Source of the DNA: Ptiloglossa arizonensis
Taxonomy: Eukaryota > Arthropoda > Insecta > Hymenoptera > Colletidae
Direction: 5' to 3'
NCBI RefSeq assembly: GCF_051014685.1
Contig: NC_135051.1
Span: 17,937,557 to 18,001,556, forward strand
DNA length: 64,000 nt
Shown: positions 25,661 to 38,771 of the stretch, in pieces
How the letters are laid out: every line of letters begins with the position of its first letter
Position numbering within the stretch: the first letter of the stretch is position 1
Program-made: the position numbers and the translations under genes
Notes under the pieces: generated by a model
The model's input: only the letters and a program-made list of their open reading frames with translations
The model's database searches: none
What the model was told of the DNA's origin: nothing

Positions 25661-26184
25661 TATATATTTCCTCCAGTGATGTCCGTCGATAATGTTTCCC
25701 ACGTGCTGGGAAACACATCACCGTTGAGTCAAGCACGGTCTTTATCGATTGATTGCGATTTATGTCGTTTTTCGCGTGCGAAAATCCTTGAAGTCGACGA
25801 CACTTCTCGGAATATCGTTAGAGTAGCGTCGCGGTGCACGACGAGACGACCAATGAACAAAAAAAACGAAAAATCGTATATGCATTTGACAAATTGAGAT
25901 TTTATTACAATGCTGCGATGTATTTCGTTTTTGAAAATCAAGATAATGGAATGGTCGAGGACTCCTCGTGTTTATTGCGCGCGTTTCGATTGAAATTTCG
26001 TTTCTCCTCCGATGCAGAACTAAGTTTAGCGGTGTAATCTTATTTATCGATAGTCTGTGGCGGGCTGCCAACTGTATACCCGTATTTCGGTCGTTTTGGC
26101 GACGCGAGACGGTGCAAGATAGGTGGATTTCAAAATTTACATCGTCACAATACGGTTCACGTGAAGTAAACCGTTCCGTGCCAC
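25661..26184. other. Unique sequence, no gene recognised
   Basis: Frames on both strands have no recognisable domain. The long minus-strand frame 25760-26521 crosses into the adjoining repeat. Confidence 0.45.
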
Positions 26185-27281
26185 CCGGATAACTGACATT
26201 CTCGCGCCTCGTGTAACTGAAACGATTGTGCGCTAACGGCTGAAATAATTTCATATTATCGAATGATATTACACCTTCCCGAATAAGCGAAGCACGTTCA
26301 ACCCGGATAACTGAAATAATTTCACCCTGGATAATTAATTTACCGAAAGAACATCTCGAGTAAGTTAAGTAACTATATTCACAGCACGAATACGATATTT
26401 CCATTCCGGATGTTTGGTTCATTGAAATACTATCTCTCCGGATAACTGAAATAATACCTACTCTGATAACTGAAATAATTGCCATTCCTCGGTTAATCAA
26501 CACGGTGATCTTCGTTACCATCGAGATACTCCCATGAAACGTAACTTGTCACAAACAAATGTACGAAATAATTTCTTTCACGAAAATTCAACACGGTAAA
26601 AATTAAAGAACATATAATTCGGTTATTTTCGTTTCCATCGATGGAAAAGAAAATAAAAAAAAATCTTTCGTCCCCCTTGTGAAAGAAAATGATCACCGCA
26701 CGAATCTTCGATCCATTACACTCCCTTGGTGAAACACCATTTCTCCGGATAACTGAAATACTATCTCCCCGGATAACTGAAATAATTTCTACTCGTTTAA
26801 CCAACACGGTGATCCAAGCTCCCAATCGAGACACTCCCACGAAAACGTAAATTACATAAACAAACGTCGTAAGAAATAATTTCTTTCGCGAAGATTCACC
26901 GCGGTGGAAATTAAAAAAAAACATAATTCGGTTATTTTCGTTTCCATCGATGGAAAAGAAAATAAAAAAAAATCTTTCGTCCCCCTTGTGAAAGAAAATG
27001 ATCACCGCACGAATCTTCGATTCATTACACTCCCTTGGTGAAACACCATTTCCCCGGATAACTGAAATACTATCTCCCCGGATAACTGAAATAATTTCTA
27101 CTCGTTTAACCAACACGGTGATCCCAGCTCCTAATCGAGACTTGGAAATTAAAAAAAAAAACATATAATTCGGTACTTTTCGTTCACATCGATGAAAAAT
27201 AAAATAAAAAATCTTACACTCGACCGGTTGCACTCCCTCGGTCGCAACATCCGCGACACCCGATGCACAACCGAATATCAC
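26185..27281. repeat. Nested repeat: units of about 306 bp carrying a GGATAACTGAAATAATTTC motif
   Basis: AACACGGTGATC marks copy starts at about 26500, 26806 and 27113, roughly 306 bp apart. The third copy is truncated. Over 130 bases (about 26607-26740 versus 26920-27050) the first two copies are almost identical. The short motif CCGGATAACTGAAATAAT occurs about ten times between 26186 and 27100, in pairs at copy junctions. As 306 is 3 x 102, minus-strand frames stay open (26493-27281, 262 codons). I judge these repeat by-products. Confidence 0.9.
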
Positions 27282-29814
27282 CGACGCGTCGTATCCGTTT
27301 CGTAGGATCGACGTTGACCGATAAGATAAGCGAACGAGAATGTCGCAATCGGCGGCGATTAAAATCGCGAGATCGGTGTCGCATACGAGCCGATTAAACG
27401 CGCCACTCTTCGTTGTTTAATAAAACATTCGAGCGTCGTTCGGTCCTCCTTTTACGACTCACCGGGTGCACAGACAGCTTTTCTCCCACCCACCTCTCTC
27501 TTACTCTCTCTCTATCTCTTTCTCTCTCACGGTTTTCGACGAGCACACGAGCAATTTCGGTCACGGGTCGGTCGTTAAATTTCGAGATAAGATTCCTCGC
27601 GGAATATGAGGTTCGCTCGACGCACGGGAAATCCTCGACTCCGGAGTCAGTCGCCTCGGGTAATTCACGGAAATACTCGGAAACCCGCTCGCGGGAAACC
27701 CAGCCACGACCGAGTCGAACCTAACTGTACCAGGCAGCGAATAGTCTCGGTACGACGATGACGCGCCGAATGGTGTTCACTTGGAAGCCGAAGATACTCC
27801 TCTCGTTGCGCAAAGAAAGGAATTAACGCTTCGGTGTTCGTCGCTCCACTCGGCCAATCACCGATCGAGCTGGATAACACCTAGCGCCGGGCAAATGTAC
27901 ACGTAACCGTATAATTGAAAGTCAAAATAATGTAGAATTTCTTGCCGCGCGCGAAATGCATAAATGCATTAATGCACTCGTGCATCGAACACACGACCCT
28001 TCGATGGTCTCCCGCACGCGATCCTCTTTGGATTATTGCGATTAAAAAATACGGTGATGTTGCGGTGATTTTGTTACTGTGTGTGTAACAAAATTTATAT
28101 CCGGATAAAGAATATTGTATTCGTTGAATAAAATGAAACAATTGTGAATAAAATGAAACAATTAGTGAATTGTGATGACAATTTTGGGTACTGAAGTATT
28201 ACCGAATTGGATTTAAATTCGAAGGGTGGCTCCAGTGGATCGAAATTGTAAATGTTACTTCGAGAGAGAAATTTAGGTTTGATTTTAGGTATTCCAGGAG
28301 GAGAAAAAGATCTAGTTTTGAAAGAATTTCAACCACGAGGGCAAAGTGGTGGGTCAGAAGGGTCACTGAGCAAAATTACTCGACACCGACCACATTCTAC
28401 TTACTCGTGTTACCACATTCTATTTGCTTGGGAATTGGTCTCTCTTTCTCTGTTCAATGACAAATAGAAAGAAGCACGATCTGTCCTTCTCGTCGTCCTT
28501 TTGCAGAACGATAGAACAGAGATTCCTCTCGCAATACGTACAACTTGAAGCGTGGACACTCGGTACTTGTTAAGATATAAATAACTAAATTTATCCACGA
28601 TGTAACTTAATTAACCAGTCGGTACGATAAAGTTCACCGAGTAATCGATTTTACATCTACGCCACAGCGATCTCCATCGCAGATTAATATACACACAAGT
28701 GCAGCCCAAGGTGTACCGTGCTTCAATTATCGGTATCTTCACACTTATCGAGTATCTACATCTAACGTTCCACGTATCCCCAACAGAGACTCATAATTCA
28801 TCATCCTACGAAAGCGCGTTAAAATCCCTGAGGGTCAGATTGGACCCACTTTTCAACACAAAAAAAAAAATACACTCGAGACACCTTCTCCCTCGAGTAA
28901 CAAAAATTCCAACACACCTAAACGTATCCTACGCATCGATGCATTTTAAACAATTCGAACGAAAATTCTCGAATATTTGCAAGAGAATTTGAATCTCGAA
29001 AAAAAAAGGAACAATTTGTACCGGTTGGTCTCGCAAACCGACGAAAAAAAAAAAAAAAAAAAAAGAAACGTTTCAGGGAGAGGGAATTGAACTACGGTCA
29101 CGTTCCTCGCACCCTGTGTATATGTCGTTGGCGCGTGTTTCGTTCCAAATTTTCCCAACTATCACTGTGTCACCAATCGTCGAAGGACGATACCGATTGG
29201 AACCGGTGTATCGGTATTCGCGCGACGTGGATCGCGAATCGACGATGGAATTCCAATGCGACCCGTTATACAATCGATGCGCCCAGGCCATATATCGATC
29301 TGTAACGCGCACCATCACCATCGACGGTGAACGATTCCCTACGTCCGATCGAGGATCGATCGGCGTACCAGGCGGCACACGTTTCCGGCGACCGTGTCTC
29401 TCTCGTCCTTTTCGTTTCCTCTCCCGTACGTTGAGTCGACGACTAACGAGAGAGGAGGAACCCCCGTACAATCGCTGGGTCCGTGCACGATCGATGCATC
29501 GATCGCTCGATCGTACGCGTCGAACGAAACCATCGCGAAGCCTCGTGAAATATTAACCTCTTCGGGAGAGCACCGTGGCCACGGGACCGTGAAACCCCGG
29601 ATACTTGCATATGCAGATGACTCGTCGGTCAACACACAGGGGAAGCGAAACAACGAATGGTACATTGTTAACGAGATTGTTCATTAATCCGAAAACGCAA
29701 CGGCGAAGGTTAGTCGATCGTGATACTTCTTCGAATTTTAATTTTTGGTTGTTGGATGGGAAGTAACGAGGGACGGGAATCGATCGATTGTTGAAACAAT
29801 ATTATGTTTTGGGT
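27282..29814. other. Unique sequence with two CpG-rich islets (27282-27880, 29080-29680)
   Basis: Frames of 70-146 codons on both strands cover the islets. A CTCTCT tract lies near 27500 and a poly-A of about 20 at 29044-29064. A small hairpin, GGGTCAGATTGGACCC at 28833-28848, follows a TTAA. No gene was recognised. Confidence 0.35.
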
Positions 29815-30020
29815 ATTGTTTGTGTAGTGTTTTTGTTTCGTATATTGTTTGTGTATTGTTTTAGTTTCGTATATTGTTTGTGTATTGTTTTAGTTTCGTA
29901 TATTGTTTGTATATTGTTCATGTTTCGTATATTGTTTGTATATTGTCCATGTTTCGTATATTGTTTGTATATTGTTCATGTTTCGTATATTGTTTATATT
30001 TCGTATATTGTTTTTATACC
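29815..30020. repeat. 29-bp minisatellite, about seven copies
   Basis: TTTCGTATATTGTTTGT starts at 29836 and 29865 and then at similar spacing. Tails are TATTGTTTTAG or TATTGTTCATG. The 136-codon frame 29788-30198 is Tyr/Val/Phe-rich and cycles because 29 is not a multiple of three. Confidence 0.92.
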
Positions 30021-31138
30021 ATTGTATTCATGTATTAAACCCAGTGACTCGAATTATTTAAATTGTAAAAATATTTCTGTTGAACGTTCAGCTAGAGACA
30101 ACTTCGACGGATACCTTGCACCGTGTGCGAGAGGTTTTCTCTCGTATCTAGTATATGTACACGTTGAACGCCCATCGGCGTTTACCGCACGCGACTGATC
30201 GAGTATAGTCGCATTGAAGTAAAAACGGTTAAAACGAGCCTTTACTTGCGTTGCAATTTTCCGCTAATGGATAGAATCGAAAGAAAAGAATTCCCGGGTG
30301 AAATTAGCGCAAGAATAGCACAATGTTTCGCAATAGCTTTGAATGTTTGTTTCGTGTTGATTAAATAGGACGAGAGGACTTGATAAAGATCGAATACACA
30401 GATCAGTGTTTTCCAACTTACGTACATCATTCACTTTGAAATTTTCACAGGGCAATTTTTCGAATAAAAATATTTGAATTCGTATATATTTCTGTTCACG
30501 AAGAACTAAATAATTGTATTTAATATAACGAAGCCAGGTATGGTAAACAAAAAGTAACTTATTTGTACAATTAAAATTACCAATGACTCGAGGCACACTG
30601 ATCTACGTTCTTACATAAAATATTCTAATTATATCCCTGAACAAATTCGAAGAAAATAGGTGCTAAACCCACCCTTGATGGAGGCAAGGGAATGAATTTC
30701 ACCGTCTTAACTTACAACTGCAAACTAAATTGCAGAGCAATAATTTAGACGCGATCGAACGGGCTCGAGATTCCTCCTGATTATTACCTTCCGTTAATTA
30801 GTCTGTCCTTGGGGCGACCGAGAGCCACGACAGTTTTCATCGGGGAATTCAAGGCCCCTTCCTAGATTCATCGGGCACGTTGGATCGATCGTTGATCGAC
30901 AGAAGGTCGGCGTCCCCGTTTGAGGCCACTTTTTGAAGCGGAAGTCTCGCTTTCGAGCGTGAAATGCGCCGCGAATACGAGATCGGAATTCGTTTAGAGT
31001 CCTCCCACCCTCCCCCGTAAAAACGAATCATGGTGGTGGCTGCGGGCCACCGACACGAGGTCCCGTTCTAGACATTAGAAACAACAACCGACGGTGAATG
31101 AAATTTTCAAACCGAAAATTTGAAATTTCGAAATTCTA
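30021..31138. other. Unique sequence, no gene recognised
   Basis: The block at 30770-31070 is non-repetitive and richer in G+C, and could be a conserved non-coding element. Nothing coding was recognised. Confidence 0.4.
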
Positions 31139-31274
31139 TTGGATTGTCAGGAAAGTCACTTCGTTTTTTTTTGTTGGTGAAAATGAAACACGATTTTTTT
31201 TAAAATGTATAAAAATTTTATTCAATTATATATTCTCCATTTTGGAAAACCAAATGACTTTCCGAACAACCCAA
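31139..31274. mobile_element. Mariner-derived MITE, copy 1
   Basis: This is a 136-bp element flanked by TA on both sides (31137-31138 and 31275-31276). The left end reads TTGGATTGTCAGGAAAGTCA. The right end, reversed, reads TTGGGTTGTTCGGAAAGTCA, a typical mariner terminal repeat. The interior keeps GGTGAAAATGAAACACG and CTCCATTTTGGAAAAC, both shared with the copy at 62 kb. There is no transposase, so it would need an autonomous mariner to move. Confidence 0.85.
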
Positions 31275-32199
31275 TATTTCCAATCTTTTAATTCGAAGAA
31301 TAATACCGGAATGTTTTTTGGAAATTTTTTTCCGAGCATAAAAAATACTTTTTTTTTTAGGAAATTTTCTCGATAAATACAGAGACACGAATAATGGATA
31401 GAAATTTTTGTTTTCAATTTTTCTAGCCCTAGTGCATCCCTCGGGTCTTTTTTGACCCATTACGTTCTTGCAATACATTGTTTTTCTATAATTGCAGCTG
31501 TAGTGATGGATAGTTTTGTATCTTCCTAGTTCTCTCATTGTATTATGAAGTTTCATACATTCGGAATATTTCCGTTGATTAATAAAGTATATACATTTAA
31601 CTAAATGGATTCTATCTACGAGGGAATGATGAATATTCGTTAAAATATAAAATAAATAGAAAGTTTGGTATAAATGTGCATTGATCCGATTAATTTGTAT
31701 ATAATGGAAATTTCTCTTGATACGTATTAAGCTATACAGTTCATAGAAACATTTAATTAAACGTTCGGGTACTGTGCAGAAATTAATACGAAATTAAATA
31801 ATCCGAAAGATCGAATTTTTTTCAAGTATTTTCAAGAGAATTATTTTCCCGTGGTTCGTTCGCGAACTTAAATAGAATGATTGCGAAAGACTTCCTTGGC
31901 ACGTATGGTTGCTAAAAGAAAAATAACAGTAAGCGATAAAGGGCAATTCAGAATTTGAAAAAAAAGAAAGAAAGAAAAGAAAACAACCGAGAGGAAATTT
32001 CTTTCGAATTTCATTACATTGTATTATCACGGACTCTGTGAAAGATCGCAGGTGTATCGTTCGATTTGAAATCGATCTAACTATAGAACGTTAAAGTTCG
32101 AAACGGTCTTGAAGTGTTTTGTCATTCTATATACGCGAGCACGAACTCGTAATTTATTTCACCCTGTATATTTGTTCATAACGATCGGTTGGCGTTCAA
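31275..32199. other. AT-rich unique sequence with a GGGTC hairpin
   Basis: CATCCCTCGGGTCTTTTTTG followed by ACCC (31434-31457) is a small hairpin that resembles one near 28830. TTTCACCCTGTATA (32158-32170) resembles transposon outer ends. Neither could be extended to a full element. Confidence 0.4.
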
Positions 32200-32760
32200 T
32201 GTTTTATTCGCAAATGTAACAATACTTGTTCAAACATACGTCTATTGTAAATCGATTCGAATGATGGGAGAAATTTGAAATGGATTTATTAAAAAGAAAG
32301 AATTTCCATGATACTTTCTCAAACGTACGACTATTACAAACCGATTCAAACGGTAGGAAAAATTTGATATAGGTTTATTATAAATTGTGAAGAATAAAAA
32401 GAACGAACACAACAGTACTTTTCAAACATACAACGACTGTTACAAACCGATTCAAACGGTAGAAAAAATTTGAGATATGTTTCATAAAAATGATAAGAAA
32501 AGAATAGGGAAAAAGTGGTAGAAAAATAATAAGAATATAAACAATCGAATCAACAATACTTTTCCATAGGTACGACTATTGCAAACCGATTCAAACGGTG
32601 GGGAAAGTTTTGAAATAAATTACAAAAAAAAAAAAAAAACAAAATGATAGAGAAGAAATAGAGGGGAAAATGTAGAAAACTAATAGGAGAATAAAGAAAT
32701 TAGATTGAGAATATTTTTCCAAAGATACACCTATCGCGAACCGGTCGAAAAGGTTGGAGA
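32200..32760. repeat. Diverged tandem repeat of about 110-150 bp, five copies
   Basis: TACRACTATTRCAAACCGATTC followed by RAACGGTRGRRAAAATTTGA recurs near 32240, 32325, 32435, 32575 and (weaker) 32730, separated by A/G-rich variable spacers. A poly-A lies at 32624-32639. Confidence 0.85.
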
Positions 32761-33744
32761 AGTTTGAAGTGAGCTGAATAAAAATGGTAGGCAATAAAAG
32801 GAACGATCCTCACAATTTTCTACCGCTATAATTAGACTACGATGGAACGTAGTTGCACGGTGGGTTCGAAACGGGACACCAGGTGAATAAAATGATAAAA
32901 TACAGCCGCGATCGACGCGAGTATCGGCCTCGGTGAAGCAATTTCGCGAGTCGAAATGATTTATGGTCCGCCTCGTCGCGTAAATCAACGCGATTTTCTT
33001 CCAATTAGTCCGCTGGACCCCTCGTAACGCGTCTTTCTCGTTCTCGTTGCGAATCCAGCCTCGTCTGATTAGCAAATCATCGTACTCGAATGTGTTCGAT
33101 ACGCGAAACGAAGGCGTATCGCGGTACAAAGATTATTGCCGATTTCGTGGCTCGGAGCTACGGATGTTGCAACGTACCACGAGATAAATCTCGAGATTAC
33201 GAATACTTTGATTCGCCGCTTCTAGGAATCCAGAAGAAGAGAAGACAAAAAAAAATGCGAGATAAAGAATTCGATTAGTTCGATCGAATTTTTCAAGGTT
33301 GCTCGATTCTTTTCAACGCACAACCAAGTGTACTCGATCGTATACACCATAACCGCGACTACCGTCGAATATTTCGAAAATTTTACAAATTTTTTTTTCT
33401 TATCAGATCGAGAAACCTCGTGTCTCACTTGTTCGGGAATATTTCAATTTCAATTTACACTAGGAGTCGCGCGAACGATAATTTTACAAAATTTTTACGG
33501 GCGAAATTTTAATAAAGTTTCTGACCTTTTGGTATTAATATTGCTTGAACAATGTAACAGTGAAGTGTGTAAGTGGATAAATTCTTTTACCGATACTGTG
33601 CAGGGTAACTAATGGAAGTTTATATTATTATTTTGCACGCTCGAAAATGTCAACTAATGAGACGTTGTTAAATTATTGCCCTTAACAAGACGAATACGTG
33701 GGAAAATTATTTTCGTACACGAGGCACGTGACTTAGTATTTTTC
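32761..33744. other. Unique sequence, no gene recognised
   Basis: Minus frame 32731-33129 (132 codons) and plus frame 33328-33612 have no recognisable domain. Mildly CpG-rich at 32860-33200. Confidence 0.4.
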
Positions 33745-33925
33745 GTTAGAGTAAATAAATGAATTCGACATATTTTCATTCGAAGATTAAATTCGAATTA
33801 TTATTCGATACTTCTCGTTGGAATAAATCGATGAATTTGATGTATTTCGATTGGAGAATTAGGCTCGAATTATTATTTAATATTTTTCGTTAGAATAAAT
33901 GGACGATTTTTATGTATTTTAATTC
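33745..33925. repeat. Repeat of about 77 bp, three diverged copies
   Basis: TTCGTTRGARTAAATRRATG and TCGAATTATTATTYRATA alternate three times. Confidence 0.8.
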
Positions 33926-34504
33926 GAAATGATCGCGTAGCATCGCAGGTTATCGCAACTGTGTCGTACACTTTGTTATCGATTCTCTACTAATTAAAGC
34001 AAACATCCCTTCGCATGTTTTTCCCGATAGACGTTTCGCGCGTACACGAATGCCAGAAATAGCATTCCGCTTTTTGTTATCGAACACACCGAGAAGGAAC
34101 AAAGGCGATACCGTGGCGAGTTGAAAACAAAAAAAGATGTTGAGAACAGAATGTGAGTGCGTTATCCGATAAACAATGAGCTAATTATCGACCAACCGGC
34201 TATTTCGATCCAATTATTGTCATTATCATTCCTGTGCGTGGCAAAATGTTCGCTGCATCTTCGAGAGAATATTTCCAGTCATTCGACGTAAATTGCTGGG
34301 TACGAATCTCTCGTAGAGAACACGCGAGCACACTTTTATGAATTATCATGGAGTGTTTCATCTAAATACCAGTGTTTTCTTTCGAAGAGATCTCTCGGGA
34401 GTCATTCGAGTCTCGAGAAACCATCGGATTGAACATTTTCGTCTTTGGAAATATTTTCTGCGTCCAGGGAAAATAATATAAAGAAATTTTATGTATGGAG
34501 GAGA
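33926..34504. other. Unique non-repetitive sequence, possibly conserved
   Basis: The block contains several homeodomain-type ATTA/TAAT cores (for example CTAATTATCG, CAATTATTGTCATTATCA) and no repeats, so an enhancer is conceivable. This is weak inference. Confidence 0.25.
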
Positions 34505-35130
34505 TATTTTAAATACCGGTGTAATATCAGTTATACAAATACTGGTATTTGATACTAGTTACACCAGTACCAGTACATAATACTATAGCAGTACCAGTAC
34601 ACTAGTTATAGCAGTACCAGTACACTAGTTATAGCAGTACCAGTACACAAAACTAGTTATAGCAGTACCAGTACATAATACTAATTATAGCAGTACCAGT
34701 ACACAATACTAGTTATAGCAATACCAGTGCATAGTAGTAGTTATAGCAATACCAGTACACAATACTAATTATAGCAGTACCAGTACACAATACTAATTAT
34801 AGCAGTACCAGTACACAATACTAATTATAGCAGTACCAGTACACAATACTAATTATAGCAGTACCAGTACACAATACTAATTATAGCAGTACAAGTACAC
34901 AATACTAGTTATAGCAATACCAGCACATAGTACTAGTTATAGCAATACCAGTACATAGTACTCGTTATAGCAGTACCCAATACCAGTATTTAATACTAGT
35001 TATATCAATGCAAGTATGTAACACTACTCGCCCCAATACCAGTATTTCTACTATCTATAATTGGTACCAGTATTCAATATCAGCTATATCGATACCAGTA
35101 TTTAATACTAGTTATATTAGTATTGGTATT
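34505..35130. repeat. 28-bp minisatellite, AGCAGTACCAGTACACAA units
   Basis: The central units are exactly 28 bp apart (for example 34801 and 34829) and almost identical. Edges are degenerate. About 20 units. Confidence 0.95.
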
Positions 35131-38100
35131 CAACTGCTCCATTGTAAATACATATGCTACTTTTCTATCTAATATTTTCAGAAATATTTTTAACAACTTC
35201 TAGTAAGAGTTTAATTCCATTCCCTGGCTTTAATCGATAAATCATCGAAAATTGTCCGTTCCTTCGCTTCGTTTCTCGAGCGTTTTGCGTTACGTTCGTT
35301 AAACTTTGCTAAGGTACTCAAACGGTGTACTCGACGAGCATTCTTGGCAGGTCAGTACGACGCCAGAAAGAGTCAAATGTCTTCCAGGAGAATCGACAAT
35401 TAAGCGTCAAAGCGAAGTGCTTCATCGAAAGTCAAACAGACGCAGCAGTTGCGTTCTGTACACGCAAATCGTCTTAACTGTACAGCCCGATCACCATTTA
35501 CCGTTTACGCAATTACCACCGGGTAAAAATAGACTATATTCTCCAATTCATCGTCGTCTATTATCGAACAATTATTGCTTCGATCGAATTCTCTTTTACG
35601 TCAATTTCAACGAGAACCGATGTAAGTACCGATGTAAAATTACGATCCTTCGTAACCCAGGTTGAAAGGGTACTTTTTCCGTGAAAAATTAAATTTTCAT
35701 TTTTACCATTGTTCCCTGCGAACGAGGAAATATTCGAGTGCGATAATTCAGCAAATTTATGTCATAATTCATGATTATTAAACTTTACCGTCGACAAATG
35801 TATTTCACGACATATTTTACAACCGCATTAACTTTTTCTTTTACAGCAAGAGTTTCACCAATTTCTATCATTGTTACGGAACAATAATTACTGTTAGTTA
35901 AATGTTACACGAATTCCTCTGCATTCTAGACTCGATTAATGTTTCTTTTCTAATTCGATTGTCCTCATAACCGTATTGGATCGCAAAAGGGAAAACGTTG
36001 TTAAAGAGTTTGTTAATACGACTACGTATTTTCGCCGTTGTTCTTGCAAAACCAACATTCCCTCCTGATTATGTTAAATATATTTCCTTGAATCCAGAAC
36101 AAAGCCAATTTTCCGTTTCGTTCGCACGAAGATCGCCGATCGAGTCGAGATACCAATCTGCAACTTCCTCGATGCTCACAAGTTTTATTTGTATAATGTT
36201 AATTAATCACCGAGGGTTTTCCATCCGTTTTTATATAACGAATTTCTGCGGGCACAGCCTCCTTTTCTCGAACTGCCTCGATAATAAATTAACACACGCT
36301 AAATATAATTATTAGTGTTTAATTTATTTATTCACTTGAACTTCATCGTTTCCAAAAAACGAAAATTAAAAATACCTCTTCCCATTCGTCCCTGATGTAA
36401 AGTAACATTTGATAAATATCAAAATTAAAAAAAGAAAGGAGGACTGTTTATTTATTTTGTTTAAATATCTTTCTTCAACATTCCGTTTAATTATATTTAT
36501 GTGTACACCGCTCGTAACAATCTAAAATTGTGTCGTACAAGTCCTGTGTGCTCAAATCGCTTGAAATTCGTTATAAAAATGTATTTCCTATCGACAGAAC
36601 CAGATGTCGCGTCGTTGTTCTGGTCGAAATAATACAAAAGGTGATAATTCTCCGCGTAAGAATTATAACACACCCCTGTGAGCGCGAGCAGCAAACCGAT
36701 CCCACGAAAGCGAGCGTTGCCGCCATTATATTCGACGACGCGAAAAGAAAAACTTGCACAAGTGCATTCCGCGGGCCGCTCGAAGGCTGAAAAGCAGCAG
36801 CCGCGAGAAGTTCGAGTTTTGTCCGCTTACGGCGGCTTCTCGGAGGCCTGAGATCCCTTTCCCGTAGTTTCTTACGAAATTCCCTCTTAACCGTATCTCT
36901 AGCTGAGTTGGTAACTCGTGCCGAAGTAGCTCGACTTTCTAATGGTCTCGCGCGCGAGAACTGCTCGCAATGTATAAGAAAAGAGAAAAAGAAAGGAAGA
37001 AAGAAAGAAAGAGAGACCCACACAGCGAGCTATCGTAACGGTTACCATTCAACGCTGCCCGCTCGCGTTTAATTCCAGTTTTCATCGTCCCGAATATTGG
37101 AGGAGTCTGCACGCACACGCGGGAGAACCGTCGCGAAACAATCGAGTTCGAACGCCGATGCGTTTGTATTTGGCCAGGGCAAGATCAACTGGCCGTCCAA
37201 GGTCAGACAGGAGGCCATCCCCACCACTGCGCACGGTTACTCCCACCCCGGTACCGCAACTGCGCGAAGGGATGCGCGCTGGATGCACGAAGGGATGCGC
37301 GGACGGACGATGTAAAAGTAACGGAAGTAGCATTGAGCTTTGCGCTTCGTATGTCACTGACTTAGTTTCTTCTATTTAATGTTACTTTGGATTCTTGTTA
37401 CTAGTAGGTATGGAAAACTCCATGAATATAATTACCGTGAACGTGCAATTGGAACAAATTCGAAAGAGATTCAATAGAAGTAACAGAGTAGGGAAATTAA
37501 ACGGTGCAACAGAGTGCAGAACAGACGGACGAATAGTACGTAATATTAGTACGCGTAATTTCAACCGAAATTATTTCACAGTTGGATCGATAACGTAGAC
37601 GAATAAAATATTTTCTATTTCTCGGACGTACGTAACGGAAAATAATGCGCACGAAATACAAGATAGATATGACTCATTTCACATTCGAATCGTTACCAAG
37701 AGCCGCCTGAAATAAACAATTCTGATGCGTCCCAAACGTTGTACTCTTGTGCTATTGTTATTAATACTTGTTGCGAGATTTTCACCGACAGGACCAATTT
37801 ATAACACGAAGTGTTAGAAACATTCTCAAATTGTTCATAGGATTACTTGGAAATACGAATTTCAAAGTGTTTAATATTTGAAGCGTTTCTAGAAAATAAA
37901 TAACGCTTCCGAGAATTATTTTGTGTGCGTCTTACGATTTAAAATAGAATGTGTACTCTGTCGTTATTGTTTATCAACTTTTCGCGATCACGATAATGAA
38001 ATAAGAATGCAACAATCGACACATCGTTGCGGCCAATTTAAATTCGTTTGCAGTAATACGATTACAGTAACGAAGACACAGTTGTGTTCGATTTAAATTG

Positions 38101-38771
38101 CAATTTAATATGAAACGAGCATAGTGTGAAACATTTACGCTCGAGTAAAGCGGTTGATTATGGCTGCTAAGTACCGTGTTGATGCCACGCGTTCGTCATG
38201 GCGCTCGATCTGCTAAGACCACAGACACTCGATGGTAATTTATTCCCACTCTGATCAATATTTACACACAATGGTGAATTATCTAATTGTGGTGTTCACG
38301 CACAATAGGAGAGTTTTATCTCCGTTCAGGGCGAATTAAAACATTCTCCAAGCATCCGAGAAACCATCGTATCACGTGTCTTCAATTCATTTAGCATTAA
38401 CTGATGAAACAATTCTAACGGATAGTATCTACCAATTATACGCGAGATTGGCATCGATACAATGGTTGTCCTAATTAAGATACTTTGGGACGAGTCGGGT
38501 GTATTGGTAAATTCTAATGCGGTATTAACAGTTCGAACAACGTTAAGTTTCAAGATCCACCGGTTGGAGACGGGATTCGCATAAATACAGAGCTATTCCA
38601 GTTAGGATAGTTCACGGTAACTTGCATATTTTCACAGTTTCTCATGCATTATTAACGAGTTGCAATCTATCGACTGAGTACAGTTATTCACGCTTTCGAG
38701 CGACAATATCGAGACTTTCGGTTCGCTCGAATCCGGGGTAGGTAGCGATTTTCATCAAGTGTTGTCTTTAT
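35131..38771. other. Unique sequence with CpG-rich islet (36660-37330)
   Basis: Frames at 35306-35665, 35998-36315, 36571-37023 (minus) and 37097-37315 have no recognised domain. The stretch about 37160-37250 is G+C-rich but poor in CpG, unlike its flanks, and reads VFGQGKINWPSKVRQEAI in one frame. A pyrimidine tract (minus strand, 36970-37015) could serve a splice acceptor. 38100-38600 is unique and repeat-free. Confidence 0.35.

Noticed and set aside
25103..25897. 264-codon and overlapping long frames
   Set aside because: They are translations of an ACATACGT microsatellite, open on both strands, with Tyr/Thr/His/Ile low complexity.
26493..27281. 262-codon minus-strand frame with 102-residue repeats
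   Set aside because: The repeat period (306 bp) is divisible by three, composition includes homopolymer-derived Phe/Lys runs, and no domain is present.
34505..35130. CRISPR-like regular array
   Set aside because: Units are contiguous 28-bp copies without unique spacers, in animal DNA with no cas genes. The same holds for the other arrays.
36895..36960. tRNA-like A box (TAGCTGAGTTGGTAACTCG)
   Set aside because: No GGTTCGAATCC-type B box at the right distance and no foldable cloverleaf by eye.
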